Assembly (NCBI RefSeq): GCF_018131075.1
Contig: NZ_JAFCLS010000064.1
Location: forward strand, 1 to 37,467
Source: Bradyrhizobium sp. JYMT SZCCT0428
GTDB taxonomy: Bacteria > Pseudomonadota > Alphaproteobacteria > Rhizobiales > Xanthobacteraceae
Length of the DNA stretch: 37,467 bases
Direction of reading: 5' to 3'
Positions 22,309 through 31,048 of the stretch are shown one piece after another. Made by a program: the position numbers and the translations under genes. The notes under the pieces are model-generated. The model saw only the letters and a list, made by a program, of their open reading frames with translations. It was not told the DNA's origin and ran no database searches. The first letter of the stretch is position 1, and each line of letters begins with the position of its first letter.

Positions 22309-23286
22309 TCAGAAGTCGAAGTTGATCATTTTCTTCATCACGAGAACGCCGATCGTCATCCAGCCAACGCAGCACACAAGCATGAATTGGCCGAGCCGGT
22401 CTGTCCACAGCAGCGAGATGTATTCGGGCGTCGTAATCCAGACCAGCACCATTACGACCGGCGGCAGAGAACCGATGATGGCGGCGGAGGCTTTGGCTTC
22501 CATCGACATCGCCTGAATTTTCTCCGCCATCTTCTTGCGGTCGCGCAGCACCTTCGAAAGGTTGCCGAGCGCTTCCGACAAGTTGCCGCCCGATTTCTGC
22601 TGGATCGCGATCACGATGCCGAAGAAGTTGGCTTCCGGAACCGGCATCCTTTCATAAAGGCGAGCGCAGGCTTCGCCGAGCGGCATGCCGATGGTTTGGG
22701 TCTCGATGATGGCCAGGAACTCGCTCCTCAGCGGCTCCGGCGAGTCGGCCGCGACCACCTTGATCGATTCGAACAGCGGCAGTCCGGCCTTGATGCCGCG
22801 GACGATGACGTCGACGGCGTCCGGCAGCGCTTTCAAAAATGCCTTTTCGCGCTTTTTCTTGAGATAGCCCAGCAGCCAGCGCGGCAGCCCGAAGCCCGCG
22901 CCGAAGGCCATGCCGAGGGCGCCCAAAACGCCGCCGCCGACGCTGAACGCGGCGAAGCCGGCGACCGCGGCCAGGACGCCGGAGATGATCCAGAATTTCT
23001 GCGTCGACCAGGAAAGTCCGGCCTGGGTGATGCGCGTGCTCAGGGGAATGGATTTTTCCTTCAGCCGGCGCGACTCGAGATCTTTCAGCGATCCCTCGAC
23101 CTGTTCGCGGCGTGAGCGCTGGTTCTTGTCGGCCTGACGCGCCGCCGCGGGTTCGGACCGCGCGATCGAGGCGCGGCGCGATTCCGCCTTCTTCTCCCCC
23201 GACAGCATCGGATAGACGAAAACCCAGGCGATGCCGCCGATCGCGGTGAATGCGAGAAAGGCCAGTGCGAGCGCTTGAATGGACAT
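22309..23286 (-). CDS. tadB: Tad inner-membrane platform protein TadB
   Basis: This 325-residue GspF-family protein has an N-terminal membrane helix (LALAFLAFTAIGGIAWVF), a charged linker, a central hydrophobic pair, and the F domain LPDAVDVIVRGIKAGLPLFESI followed by GGNLSEALGNLSKVLRDRKK. Two C-terminal membrane segments complete it. With TadC it forms the platform for pilin extrusion. The start codon overlaps the cpaF stop by one base, indicating coupled translation. Confidence 0.94.
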   Translation of the reverse strand: MSIQALALAFLAFTAIGGIAWVFVYPMLSGEKKAESRRASIARSEPAAARQADKNQRSRREQVEGSLKDLESRRLKEKSIPLSTRITQAGLSWSTQKFWIISGVLAAVAGFAAFSVGGGVLGALGMAFGAGFGLPRWLLGYLKKKREKAFLKALPDAVDVIVRGIKAGLPLFESIKVVAADSPEPLRSEFLAIIETQTIGMPLGEACARLYERMPVPEANFFGIVIAIQQKSGGNLSEALGNLSKVLRDRKKMAEKIQAMSMEAKASAAIIGSLPPVVMVLVWITTPEYISLLWTDRLGQFMLVCCVGWMTIGVLVMKKMINFDF

Positions 23287-24755
23287 CAGCGTGCTCCGGG
23301 TTCAGCTGTGACTTCGGCGGCATCGAGCGCAGCCGCGAGCCGCTTCTCCTCGCCATAATACCGTGCGCGTTCCCAGAACCGCGGGCGTCCGATGCCGGTC
23401 GAGCGATGCTTGCCGATGATCTTGCCGTTGGCGTCTTCGCCGATCATGTCATACAGGAACAGGTCCTGGGTGATGATGGTGTCGCCTTCCATGCCCATCA
23501 CCTCGGTGATGTGGGTGATGCGGCGCGAGCCGTCGCGCAGACGCGCGGCCTGTACGATGACGTCGATCGAGGCGCAGATCATCTCGCGAATGGTGCGGGA
23601 CGGCAGCGAAAATCCGCCCATCGTGATCATCGATTCGCAGCGCGACAAAGCTTCACGCGGGTTGTTGGCGTGCAGCGTTCCCATCGAGCCGTCATGGCCG
23701 GTGTTCATCGCCTGCAGCAGGTCGAACGCCTCGGGTCCGCGGACTTCGCCGACGATGATGCGTTCGGGCCGCATACGCAGGCAGTTGCGGACCAGTTCGC
23801 GCATCGTGACCTGGCCTTCGCCTTCGATGTTGGGCGGCCGGGTTTCCAGCCGCACCACGTGCGGTTGCTGCAGCTGAAGCTCGGCGGCGTCCTCGCAGGT
23901 GATGACGCGCTCGTCATGCTCGATGAACTGGGTCAGGCAGTTCAAGAGCGTGGTCTTGCCGGAGCCGGTGCCGCCGGAGATCAGCACGTTGCAGCGGACG
24001 CGGCCGATGATCTGGAGGATCTCCGCACCCTCCGGCGAGATCGCGCCGAACTTGACCAGCTGCTCGAGGGTCAGCTTGTCCTTTTTGAATTTGCGGATCG
24101 TGAGCGCGGGCCCGTCGATCGCCAGCGGCGGCACGATGGCGTTGACGCGGGAGCCGTCGGCGAGACGCGCGTCGCAGATCGGCGAGGATTCGTCGACGCG
24201 CCGGCCGACCTGGCTGACGATGCGCTGGCAGATGTTGAGCAGCTGCTGGTTGTCGCGAAACCGGATGCCGGTCTTCTGGATCTTGCCGGCGACTTCGATG
24301 AACACCGTGCCGGCGCCATTGACCATGATGTCGGCGATGTCGTCGCGCGACAATAGCGGCTCCAGCGGACCGTAACCGAGCACGTCGTTGCAGATGTCGT
24401 CGAGCAGCTCTTCCTGCTCGGCTATCGACATCACGATGTTCTTGATCGCGATGATCTCGTTGACGATGTCGCGGATTTCCTCGCGCGCCGACTCGCCGTC
24501 GAGTTTGGCGAGCTGGGCAAGGTCGATCGCCTCGATCAGGGCGCCGAAGATCGTGGCCTTGACCTGGTAATAATTGTCGGAGCGCCGCGCTTCCATGGCG
24601 GGCGCCGGCGGCGGTTTCGAGGGCGCGATCGGCGGGGAAGAGACGGTCGGCGCGGCCATTTCGCGCGAAACGCCCGCCGCGCCGGAGGGCTCCGGCGCGT
24701 GAATGGCGGGCTTCGGCGCCCGCGTGTCGTTGTCTCCGCTACGCTTACCAAACAC
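23286..24755 (-). CDS. cpaF: Tad pilus assembly/retraction ATPase CpaF (TadA)
   Basis: This 489-residue hexameric VirB11-like ATPase drives Tad pilus extension and, in Caulobacter, retraction. A proline-rich, variable N-terminus (about residues 1-55) precedes the conserved domain. Walker A is GGTGSGKTT (about residue 260). The Asp box and Walker B region reads RMRPERIIVGEVRGPEAFDLL, with the His box GSMGTLHANNPREAL. All nucleotide-site motifs are present. It lies between cpaE and tadB in the canonical order. Confidence 0.97.
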   Translation of the reverse strand: MFGKRSGDNDTRAPKPAIHAPEPSGAAGVSREMAAPTVSSPPIAPSKPPPAPAMEARRSDNYYQVKATIFGALIEAIDLAQLAKLDGESAREEIRDIVNEIIAIKNIVMSIAEQEELLDDICNDVLGYGPLEPLLSRDDIADIMVNGAGTVFIEVAGKIQKTGIRFRDNQQLLNICQRIVSQVGRRVDESSPICDARLADGSRVNAIVPPLAIDGPALTIRKFKKDKLTLEQLVKFGAISPEGAEILQIIGRVRCNVLISGGTGSGKTTLLNCLTQFIEHDERVITCEDAAELQLQQPHVVRLETRPPNIEGEGQVTMRELVRNCLRMRPERIIVGEVRGPEAFDLLQAMNTGHDGSMGTLHANNPREALSRCESMITMGGFSLPSRTIREMICASIDVIVQAARLRDGSRRITHITEVMGMEGDTIITQDLFLYDMIGEDANGKIIGKHRSTGIGRPRFWERARYYGEEKRLAAALDAAEVTAEPGAR

Positions 24756-24777
24756 GATCGTACTCCACGCGGACGGC

Positions 24778-26049
24778 TTACTTCTTGGCCCGCAACTTCT
24801 CGATCAGGGGCGACAGGAACGACCCCTTCGGCTTCTTGGTCTCGCCGCGGCCTGTCAACCGCTGCGCAATCTGCAGGAACATCTCGGTGGTCCGGTGATT
24901 GGCGGAGATTTCCGCAATCATCTGGCCATTGTTGGCGGCCGAGCCGAACATCTGCGGCTCGAACGGGATCGTGGCGATCGGCTGGCTCTCGATGGCCTTG
25001 GCGAATTCGCTGGCGGGAATCTCGGGGCGCTTCGGAATGCCGACCTGGTTGAGGCAGTAAAGCGGCGCACGGTCGTTCGGCCGCGACGCCTTCAAGAGGT
25101 CGTAAATATTCTTGGTGTTGCGCAGATTGGCCAGATCGGGGGCCGCTACGATCAGAATATCGTCGGCTGCGATCAGCGCGCGCTTGGTCCATCCCGACCA
25201 TTGATGGGGGACGTCGAGCACGATGCAGGGCATCGTGGTGCGAAGCGTATCGAAGATCGCATCGAAAGCGTCAGCGCCGAAATCATAGACCCGGTCGAGC
25301 GTCGCTGGCGCCGCCAGCAGGCTGAGATGGTCGGTACATTTTGACAGCAGTCGGTCGATGAAGGCGGTATCGACCCGGTCGGGTGAGAACACCGCGTCCG
25401 CGATGCCCTGCGGCGGGTCCTGGTTGTAGTCGAGGCCGGCGGTGCCGAAGGCGAGGTCGAGGTCGGCGACCACCGAATCCAGCGCCAGATCGCGGGCGAT
25501 CGCCCAGGCGACGTTATGCGCGACGGTGGACGAGCCGACACCGCCCTTGGCGCCGACCACGGCAATGATGCGGCCGACCGCCTTGGCTTCGGGCGCCGAG
25601 AACAGGTTGCAGACCGAGCGGACGACGTCGATGGCGGTGACCGGGGCGATCACATAGTCGCTGACGCCGCGGCGCACCAGCTCGCGGTACAGCGTCACGT
25701 CGTTGATGCGGCCGATCACGATCACGCGCGTTCCGGCGTCGCACACGGTGGCCAGCTGATCGAGGCCGAGCAGGATATCGTTGCGGCCCTCGGTTTCCAG
25801 GATGATCACGTTCGGTGTCGGCGCGGAGCGATAGGCCTCGATGGCGGCGGCCATGCCGCCCATCTGGATCTTCAAATGCGCCTTGCCGAGGCGGCGGTCT
25901 TCGCCGGCCGATTGCACGGCCGCAGCGGTTTCCACCGTCTCGCAGAATGCCTGGACGGACACCCGCGGCGCCGGCGCGATATGATCTTCCGTCGACGGCG
26001 GCGGGCCGTCCGGCTGCTGTTCGGGGGTCTGGCGCGAGTAGCTGATCAT
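24778..26049 (-). CDS. cpaE: Tad pilus localisation ATPase CpaE (TadZ)
   Basis: This 423-residue protein has an N-terminal receiver-like domain (about residues 45-155; ILETEGRNDILLGLDQLA) without an evident full phosphorylation triad. A C-terminal MinD/ParA-type ATPase domain follows. The deviant Walker A is GAKGGVGSSTVAHN (about residue 165), in which the usual final Lys-Thr is altered as in many TadZ proteins. CpaE/TadZ directs the polar placement of the Tad machine. It overlaps cpaD by 4 bp. Confidence 0.93.
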   Translation of the reverse strand: MISYSRQTPEQQPDGPPPSTEDHIAPAPRVSVQAFCETVETAAAVQSAGEDRRLGKAHLKIQMGGMAAAIEAYRSAPTPNVIILETEGRNDILLGLDQLATVCDAGTRVIVIGRINDVTLYRELVRRGVSDYVIAPVTAIDVVRSVCNLFSAPEAKAVGRIIAVVGAKGGVGSSTVAHNVAWAIARDLALDSVVADLDLAFGTAGLDYNQDPPQGIADAVFSPDRVDTAFIDRLLSKCTDHLSLLAAPATLDRVYDFGADAFDAIFDTLRTTMPCIVLDVPHQWSGWTKRALIAADDILIVAAPDLANLRNTKNIYDLLKASRPNDRAPLYCLNQVGIPKRPEIPASEFAKAIESQPIATIPFEPQMFGSAANNGQMIAEISANHRTTEMFLQIAQRLTGRGETKKPKGSFLSPLIEKLRAKK

Positions 26050-26795
26050 TTGCCTGTATCGCTGAGTTTGGCCTTGTCGGCTTCGGGATAAGTGGTCGTG
26101 GTTGACGTACCCTTGCGATATTTGTCGAAGGCGATGTTGCGCCGCGGCGTATAGGCGGGTGTTTCCTCACGCGGCTGCACCAGATCCGACGGATTATCGA
26201 CCATCGCGGCAAGATTGCGCTGATTGGAGCAACCGAGATTGTAATAGGGCTTGTTTTCGAAATAGCCCCGGTTGTTGACGGACGGTCCGAGGTCGTCGGG
26301 CCACAGGCCGCAGGGCCCGGCGGTGGCCGAGATCTTCGGATAGGTCAGCCGGATCGCCGCCATGTGCCTGGGGTCTTCGGGACGATACTGGCGTACGGCG
26401 ACTGCGCGCGGCGGGACGCCGGCAGCGGCGAACGTCGCCTGGATCTCGCGCAATGATTCGCTGGCAGCGCGCGCGTTCGGCGTATCGGTGGGCATGTCGA
26501 TGGTGATGCCGCCGGTGCCCTCCTTGAGCCAGGTCTGCGCCATTCCCATCACATCGGAGCGCTGGTTCGCGGAAAGTCCGCCGCGGCCACGGCCGACGAA
26601 TACGATCACCGTGCGATCGGCTTCCTGAATCGCGATCGGATGGCGCAGGCGATAATCGTCCGGCACGCTTGCCGTCGCCACCGGGTCGGTGTGCTTGCAG
26701 GCGCCCAGCACCACGGAAAGACCGATCAGCGCTCCCGCGAGGCGGAGAGCGCGCTTGCGGTCGGCGGTTATTGCGGATGTGCTTTGTCGTGTCAT
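26046..26795 (-). CDS. cpaD: Tad pilus lipoprotein CpaD
   Basis: This 249-residue envelope lipoprotein has a signal peptide ending in lipobox LGAC (Cys about residue 33). The CpaD family segments ATAGPCGLWPDDLG and YYNLGCSNQRNLAAMVDNPSDL-type (two pieces) are near-invariant in the family. It associates with the secretin CpaC at the outer membrane. It begins 10 bp after cpaC and overlaps cpaE, so it is within the main operon. Confidence 0.93.
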   Translation of the reverse strand: MTRQSTSAITADRKRALRLAGALIGLSVVLGACKHTDPVATASVPDDYRLRHPIAIQEADRTVIVFVGRGRGGLSANQRSDVMGMAQTWLKEGTGGITIDMPTDTPNARAASESLREIQATFAAAGVPPRAVAVRQYRPEDPRHMAAIRLTYPKISATAGPCGLWPDDLGPSVNNRGYFENKPYYNLGCSNQRNLAAMVDNPSDLVQPREETPAYTPRRNIAFDKYRKGTSTTTTYPEADKAKLSDTGK

Positions 26796-26804
26796 CGTCC
26801 CGCC

Positions 26805-28292
26805 TCAGTCCGTAATAAAGCCGTAGGAGCCGCGATATTTCCGTCCCGGCTCATTGCTGCGGCCCGGAACGCCGTAGACGCGATTGATGCTGCCGAGCAG
26901 ATCGGTCTGCGGATCGGAAGCGTTGGCGAACCCGTCATCGGGGCGCGAAAGATCCTTCTGCGCCACTGCGCGGACCACGTAGGGCGTCACCAGGACCATC
27001 AGCTCGGTCTGGCTGTTGACGAAGTCGCGGCTGCGGAACAGCGCGCCGAGCACCGGCAATTGCGCCAGACCCGGGAAGCCATTGATGGCCTGCTTGGTCT
27101 GCTCCTGGATCAGGCCGGCCATCGCCATCGCGCCGCCCGAGGGAATTTCAAGCGTCGTCTCCGCGCGGCGGGTCTTGATCGAGGGAATGGTCAGCGAGTT
27201 GGTGCCCGCGGAGCTGAGCGACTGGGTCAACGTGATCGAGTTGTCGTTGGACAGTTCGGATACTTCGGTCATCACGCGCAGGCTGATGCGGCCTTCGGTC
27301 AGCACGACCGGCGTGAAATTGAGCGAAATGCCGAACTTCTTGAACTGGATCTGGGTCGTACAGACGCGCGTGACCGGGTCGCAGGAATAGCCTGCGGGAA
27401 CCGGAAACTCGCCGCCGGCGATGAAGGTGGCGGACTCACCGGAAATAGCGGTCAGATTGGGTTCGGCCAGTGTCCGCACCACGCCGGCGCTTTCCATGGC
27501 GCGCAGTGTGGCCGTCACCGACGGGACGTTGCCGGTGCCGCCGAACGTTCCCGACGCGACGTTGCCTGGGACCAGCGGACGGCCATAGGCGGTAAACGGG
27601 TTGGCGTTGCTGAAATTCACGACCGCCGTGCCGTAGGTCATGCTGGCCGTGAGGTCGATGCCCATCTGCTTGATGATGTTGCGCGCGACTTCGGCAACCG
27701 TCACCTTCAGCATCACCTGGTCGCGGCCGCGGACGGCGATCGAATTGACGACCTTTTCGGTGCCGCCGGCGAGGCGGGAGGCCAGATCGAAGGCCTGCTG
27801 CGCGTCGATCGGGCTTGCCGCCGTGCCGGTCAGCACCACGCCGTCGCCGACGCCGTCGATACGGATGTCCGAGTTCGGCAACGTCTGTTTCAGTGCGGCG
27901 CGCACGCCGTTGAGGTCGCGCGTGACCGCGATGTCATAGGCCGCGATCTGCTGGCCCGCCGAATCGAAGAATATGATGTTGGTCTGGCCTACCGCCGCGC
28001 CGATGATGTAGGCGCGCTGGGCGGAACGGACCACGGCGTTGGCGATCTTCGGATCGGCGACCAGCACGTCCTTGATGTCGCGCGGCAGGTCGATCACCAT
28101 CGACTTTCCGATCCCGAGCGAAACCGCGCGCGCGTTCATCTGCCCGTCCATGGCGGCGGGCGCCGCGGCGCGATAGTCGCTTGCCTTGACCGGTGCCAGG
28201 GCCGGATTGAGCGTCAGCGCTGCGACCGCCGAAAATGACAGGGCGCGGACGATAAATGTCCGCAGCATCGGCTGATTTCCCCTGCACTTCAT
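26805..28292 (-). CDS. cpaC: Tad pilus outer-membrane secretin CpaC (RcpA)
   Basis: This 495-residue outer-membrane channel protein has a signal peptide (about residues 9-37) followed by the Tad secretin N-domain (VSLGIGKSMVIDLPRDIKD), a BON-like segment (IRIDGVGDGVVLTGTA), and the secretin core from about residue 240 to 450. The core contains GGEFPVPAG and FGISLNFTPVVLTEGRISL. A short loop with paired cysteines (YSCDPVTRVCT) interrupts the core. The frame extends to 28712, but that extra stretch is the shadow of the shortened cpaB. ATG at 28292 is preferred because AAAGGA lies 8 bases upstream; ATG at 28268 is an alternative. Confidence 0.95.
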   Translation of the reverse strand: MKCRGNQPMLRTFIVRALSFSAVAALTLNPALAPVKASDYRAAAPAAMDGQMNARAVSLGIGKSMVIDLPRDIKDVLVADPKIANAVVRSAQRAYIIGAAVGQTNIIFFDSAGQQIAAYDIAVTRDLNGVRAALKQTLPNSDIRIDGVGDGVVLTGTAASPIDAQQAFDLASRLAGGTEKVVNSIAVRGRDQVMLKVTVAEVARNIIKQMGIDLTASMTYGTAVVNFSNANPFTAYGRPLVPGNVASGTFGGTGNVPSVTATLRAMESAGVVRTLAEPNLTAISGESATFIAGGEFPVPAGYSCDPVTRVCTTQIQFKKFGISLNFTPVVLTEGRISLRVMTEVSELSNDNSITLTQSLSSAGTNSLTIPSIKTRRAETTLEIPSGGAMAMAGLIQEQTKQAINGFPGLAQLPVLGALFRSRDFVNSQTELMVLVTPYVVRAVAQKDLSRPDDGFANASDPQTDLLGSINRVYGVPGRSNEPGRKYRGSYGFITD

Positions 28293-28309
28293 AACGAGCG
28301 TCCTTTCGG

Positions 28310-28642
28310 TCACGTCTGCACCGACTGCTGGCTGGCCACGCCGTATCTGACGGCGCTGATGCTTTCGCCGCGCCGGTTGAGTTGGTCGTCTGTCTTGTTC
28401 TTGACCATGTTGATGTCCGCGATGCTGCGCAGCGCCAGCGTCAGCGTGCCGCTCTGCCGTTGCATATCCACGGGCTTGAGTGGCTGGCCGGGGCCGATGT
28501 CGCCCTTGGCGACTGGGATATCGACGGTCTGCAGCTGCGCGGCCGGCTCGGGCGCGGCAGGCTGGTGGTCGGATCCGCTGGCCGGATATGTGCCGCCAGC
28601 GCCGATGGCGATGGTCAAAACGACAATGCGAGCGGTATTCAT
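28310..28642 (-). pseudogene. Internally deleted cpaB (mini-CpaB), canonical position
   Basis: This 110-codon frame has an N-terminal membrane anchor and SAF-like start, MNTARIVVLTIAIGAGG to VAKGDIGPGQPL. It aligns with residues 1-66 of the full-length CpaB at 32033. At about residue 63 it jumps directly to SGTLTLALRS, which matches residues 223-232 of the full copy (SGSLSLALRS), and it ends in a CpaB-like tail. About 156 residues are missing with the frame kept, so most of the SAF and RcpC parts are gone. It sits between cpaA and cpaC, where cpaB is expected. It is probably a non-functional remnant, though an expressed mini-protein is not excluded because the frame, start and upstream region are intact. 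Confidence 0.8.
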
Positions 28643-28723
28643 ACGCTTCACTTTCCACATTACGCCGCGACGCTTCCGCCGCCGTGATGGGAGTTGACCA
28701 GCTATTCGTCAAAGCATGGTTAA
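28643..28723 (-). promoter_or_regulatory. Duplicated upstream region of mini-cpaB with CtrA-like site
   Basis: Read on the minus strand, the 81 bp before the start match the 79 bp before full-length cpaB (31954-32032). Shared blocks are TTAACC(A/T)TGCTTTGAC at the far end, CGGAAGCGTCGC in the middle and AAGCGT next to the ATG. The far block, TTAACCATGCTTTGAC (28708-28723), fits TTAA-N7-TTAA with one mismatch. Confidence 0.6.
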
Positions 28724-28743
28724 TGAGGCGTGAGTAAATTGCC

Positions 28744-28758
28744 TTAACGGTGCGTTAC
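28744..28758 (-). promoter_or_regulatory. CtrA-like box upstream of the cpaB/cpaC unit
   Basis: On the plus strand this reads TTAACGGTGCGTTAC, TTAA-N7-TTAC, one base short of the CtrA consensus. It lies between the cpaA stop and mini-cpaB, about 100 bp before the mini-cpaB start, and could drive the downstream cpa genes separately from pilA-cpaA. Confidence 0.4.
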
Positions 28759-28769
28759 CGTTCGAAGGA

Positions 28770-29294
28770 TCAACGCATTGCGAGGTGCGTGGCGCCGATC
28801 GACTTGATCCACTCGGTCTCCGGATAGACCATCAAGGCGCCGATCGCGAGCGCGATGCCGTAGGGGATTCCGGTCTGTTTGTCGTGGAGACGGAGCAGCC
28901 AGGCCTGGCCCGTGAGCGGCCGGGGGAGCGGCCATTGCCTGGCATAGAGCAGCAGCAGCGTCAGGGCGCCGCCGAGCAGCGACGCATAGAGCAGATAGTT
29001 GAGCAGGTGATCGAAGCCGAACCAGAGCGCCACCCCGGCCGCGACCTTGGCGTCGCCGCCGCCGACCCAGCCCATAGCGAAACAGCCGAAGGCCACGACG
29101 AGGACAGTGGCGCCGGCGCCGAGATGCATCAGGAAATCGTGCAGGCCCATTCCGCCCAGCGGCGCCAGAACCAGAAAGCCGGCCACCAGGGCCAGCGATA
29201 TCCGGTTCGAAATCGTCATGGTGAAAAGGTCACTTGCGGCCGCGAATGCCATCAGGGCCGGAAACAGCATGAGGCGGGCAATATCGAGGATCAT
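28770..29294 (-). CDS. cpaA: Prepilin peptidase CpaA (TadV)
   Basis: This 174-residue A24-family aspartic peptidase of the inner membrane cleaves and matures Flp prepilin and TadE/F pseudopilins. The two catalytic aspartates are visible: one in AAASDLFTMTISN near residue 25 and one in the GGGDAK motif near residue 80. Multiple membrane segments follow, and ETEWIKSIGATHLAMR forms the C-terminus. The frame opens at 29462, but ATG at 29294 (MILDIARLM) is the plausible start because the upstream part is not family-like. It is separated from pilA by 240 bp containing a strong terminator. Confidence 0.93.
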   Translation of the reverse strand: MILDIARLMLFPALMAFAAASDLFTMTISNRISLALVAGFLVLAPLGGMGLHDFLMHLGAGATVLVVAFGCFAMGWVGGGDAKVAAGVALWFGFDHLLNYLLYASLLGGALTLLLLYARQWPLPRPLTGQAWLLRLHDKQTGIPYGIALAIGALMVYPETEWIKSIGATHLAMR

Positions 29295-29486
29295 GGATTC
29301 ACACAGCCCGTGCTGCCAACGCGAAGGCCGGGAAGACCTGAAAGAAGACGTTCCAGCATCCGGCGAACCTATCGACGAGAAGTGAATAATCGGAAAACGG
29401 CCCGCTACGAGACCTACCCCGCAAAAACCACCCGGTCTCCGAAACGACCCCGAATCTGGCAAACGACCCCAGGTCGCACAAACGAC
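29295..29486. other. pilA-cpaA spacer
   Basis: No gene is seen. The region contains several AACGACC-type direct repeats (about 29430-29485) immediately downstream of the pilA terminator. It must hold any secondary promoter for cpaA. Confidence 0.3.
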
Positions 29487-29513
29487 AAAGGCCCCGGGTG
29501 ACCCGGGGCCTTT
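29487..29513 (-). terminator. Strong terminator after pilA
   Basis: A perfect 12-bp stem, AAAGGCCCCGGG / CCCGGGGCCTTT with loop TGA, ends in TTT and starts about 20 bp after the pilA stop. It would separate high-level pilin transcription from the assembly genes. Confidence 0.85.
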
Positions 29514-29534
29514 GAAGCAGATTGCGACGATCGC

Positions 29535-29699
29535 TTATTTCAGCGAGGTCGAGATCGTGCCGAAGTTGGTCGACAGCTTGCCGCCGACGCCCTGAACGGC
29601 GGTGATGATCGCGATCGCAATACCGGCGGCAATAAGGCCGTATTCGATGGCAGTCGCGCCGGACTCATCCTTGACGAAACGCGAAACGAGATTCTTCAT
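29535..29699 (-). CDS. pilA: Flp/Tad major pilin
   Basis: This 54-residue prepilin has a short basic leader (MKNLVSRFVKDESG) and the Flp motif GATAIEYGLIAAGIAIAI. Processing is expected between Gly and Ala, just before the hydrophobic assembly helix, with the Glu and Tyr of the Flp motif at positions 5 and 6 of the mature protein in the usual arrangement. The mature pilin is about 40 residues. ATG at 29699 was chosen over a longer frame because AGGAG lies about 8 bases upstream. A strong terminator follows. It is the only pilin gene of this type in the window. Confidence 0.95.
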   Translation of the reverse strand: MKNLVSRFVKDESGATAIEYGLIAAGIAIAIITAVQGVGGKLSTNFGTISTSLK

Positions 29700-30006
29700 A
29701 ATAGATAACTCCTGTGTACACGTGGCTGGTCGAACTATCATTTGGTCTCGCCGGCGTTCTCAGCACCGTGACCATGACGCCACCCTAAATCCCGACCATT
29801 GCGGCGCAGTTAATTCGATTGCGCAAAACCGGGGGGAACTCGCTGTTCTCACTCAGAGTAAACGCGGAATTAAGCCAGTTGATAAAATGCGCGTAGTACT
29901 GCGGGCATTGTTGTCGCAGCCGCGCAGGGCCTGGACAGTGCCGGATTCACCGCTCCTTAAGCGCGAGGGTGATACCCCCTAGATCTCCCCATCAAGCGAG
30001 GCCGTC
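29700..30006. promoter_or_regulatory. pilA upstream region shared with a divergent hydroxylase gene
   Basis: The 307 bp contain no supported gene. A CtrA-like site is described separately at 29858-29873. A plus-strand frame over 29602-29982 looks non-coding. The right end holds the promoter and translation start region of the first fatty-acid-hydroxylase gene. Confidence 0.5.
29858..29873 (-). promoter_or_regulatory. CtrA-like box upstream of pilA
   Basis: On the minus strand this reads TTAATTCCGCGTTTAC: TTAA, seven bases, then TTTA, one mismatch from the CtrA consensus. It lies about 160 bp upstream of the pilA start, which is rather far for a core promoter site. CtrA controls pilA in Caulobacter. 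Confidence 0.4.
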
Positions 30007-30837
30007 ATGTCGGGTATGCCGTTGGAAGTCATCGAGATGATGGGCCAGACCATGGCGAAGGTGGTGCCGGTTACGATCGGCCTCGCCATGGTGTTCACGG
30101 TGCTCTCGCATTTCTGGGCCTGCAATCCCGGCAAGCCGTGGTGGCGCAAGCGCGAACTCATCACCGACATCTGCTACTGGTTCTTCGTTCCCGTATTCGC
30201 CCGTGTGCTCCGCATCGGGCTGTTGGTGCTCGGCGCCGGTGTCGTCTTCAACATTCATGATGTCGACGCCCTGATCGCATTCTACGATAATGGCCACGGG
30301 CCGCTGGCCGCGCTTCCGCTCTGGGTGCAGGCGCTGCTGTTCCTGGTTGCCTCCGACTTCATGCTGTATTGGCTGCACCGCATGTTTCACAGCGGCGGCT
30401 TCTGGAAGTACCACGCGATCCATCATTCATCGGAAGATCTCGAGTGGATTTCCGCGGCGCGGTTTCATCCCGTCAACCTGTTCATCGGAACGATCATGGT
30501 GGACGTCATCCTGTTGATGGCGGGCATCTCGCCGAACATCATGCTCTGGGTCGGGCCGTTCACGACCTTCCACTCGGCCTTCGTCCACGCCAATCTGAAC
30601 TGGACGCTCGGCCCGTTCAAATACGTGCTGGCGACGCCGGTGTTCCACCGCTGGCATCACACCTCGCAGGAAGAGGGCGGCAACACCAATTTTGCCGGCA
30701 CCTTCCCGCTCTGGGATATTCTGTTCGGAACGTTCCGGATGCCGGAAAACGTGCTGCCGGACAATTACGGCGTCGACGCCGATCAGTCGGTCCCGACCGA
30801 AATCGGCGGGCAATTAGCCTATCCGTTTCGCCATTAG
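30007..30837 (+). CDS. Fatty-acid hydroxylase/sterol desaturase family protein (copy 1)
   Basis: This 276-residue integral-membrane di-iron protein has four or five hydrophobic segments, the first at about residues 15-37. The three histidine clusters of the superfamily are intact: HRMFH (about 125-129), HAIHH (about 138-142) and HRWHH (about 214-218), with an additional FHSAFVHAN between them. Members hydroxylate or desaturate lipids such as fatty acids, sterols or hopanoid-related compounds; the substrate here is unknown. A closely similar paralogue follows 211 bp downstream. Both lie between pilA and the second cpaB without any known Tad role. Confidence 0.9.
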   Translation: MSGMPLEVIEMMGQTMAKVVPVTIGLAMVFTVLSHFWACNPGKPWWRKRELITDICYWFFVPVFARVLRIGLLVLGAGVVFNIHDVDALIAFYDNGHGPLAALPLWVQALLFLVASDFMLYWLHRMFHSGGFWKYHAIHHSSEDLEWISAARFHPVNLFIGTIMVDVILLMAGISPNIMLWVGPFTTFHSAFVHANLNWTLGPFKYVLATPVFHRWHHTSQEEGGNTNFAGTFPLWDILFGTFRMPENVLPDNYGVDADQSVPTEIGGQLAYPFRH

Positions 30838-30846
30838 CGCGCGCTG

Positions 30847-30888
30847 GAGCGAAGCATGCCCACGGACTTGATCCGGGGATGGACACCC
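30847..30888. repeat. Degenerate interspersed repeat between the hydroxylase paralogues
   Basis: GAGCGAAGCATGCCCAC then GGACTTGATCCGGGGATGG matches the left part of the composite repeat at 21170. It lies directly after the stop of copy 1. It may have helped, or merely followed, the tandem duplication. Confidence 0.55.
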
Positions 30889-31048
30889 GGCCGGAAAGAT
30901 CTGGCGCGGGGTTCGGCAGATTCCTGCCGGAAGTTTTCCCGACGACGGAATTGACCGCCCAATCCGATCGCGGCACGCTGCGCGCCTGAGTCTTGCAGAA
31001 ATCGAGTTCTGCGGGGCGCTTTATCGCGCAAGGTGCTAAGAAGCGGCA

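Noticed and set aside
21217..23115. 632-residue plus-strand frame
   Set aside because: Antisense shadow of tadB and tadC, whose protein motifs are clear.
28310..28642. Mini-cpaB as a simple frameshifted gene or sequencing error
   Set aside because: No second frame encodes the missing centre; the intervening sequence is absent rather than shifted.
28293..28712. N-terminal extension of CpaC to 28712
   Set aside because: The extension is out-of-frame translation of mini-cpaB, and a good ribosome-binding site precedes ATG 28292.
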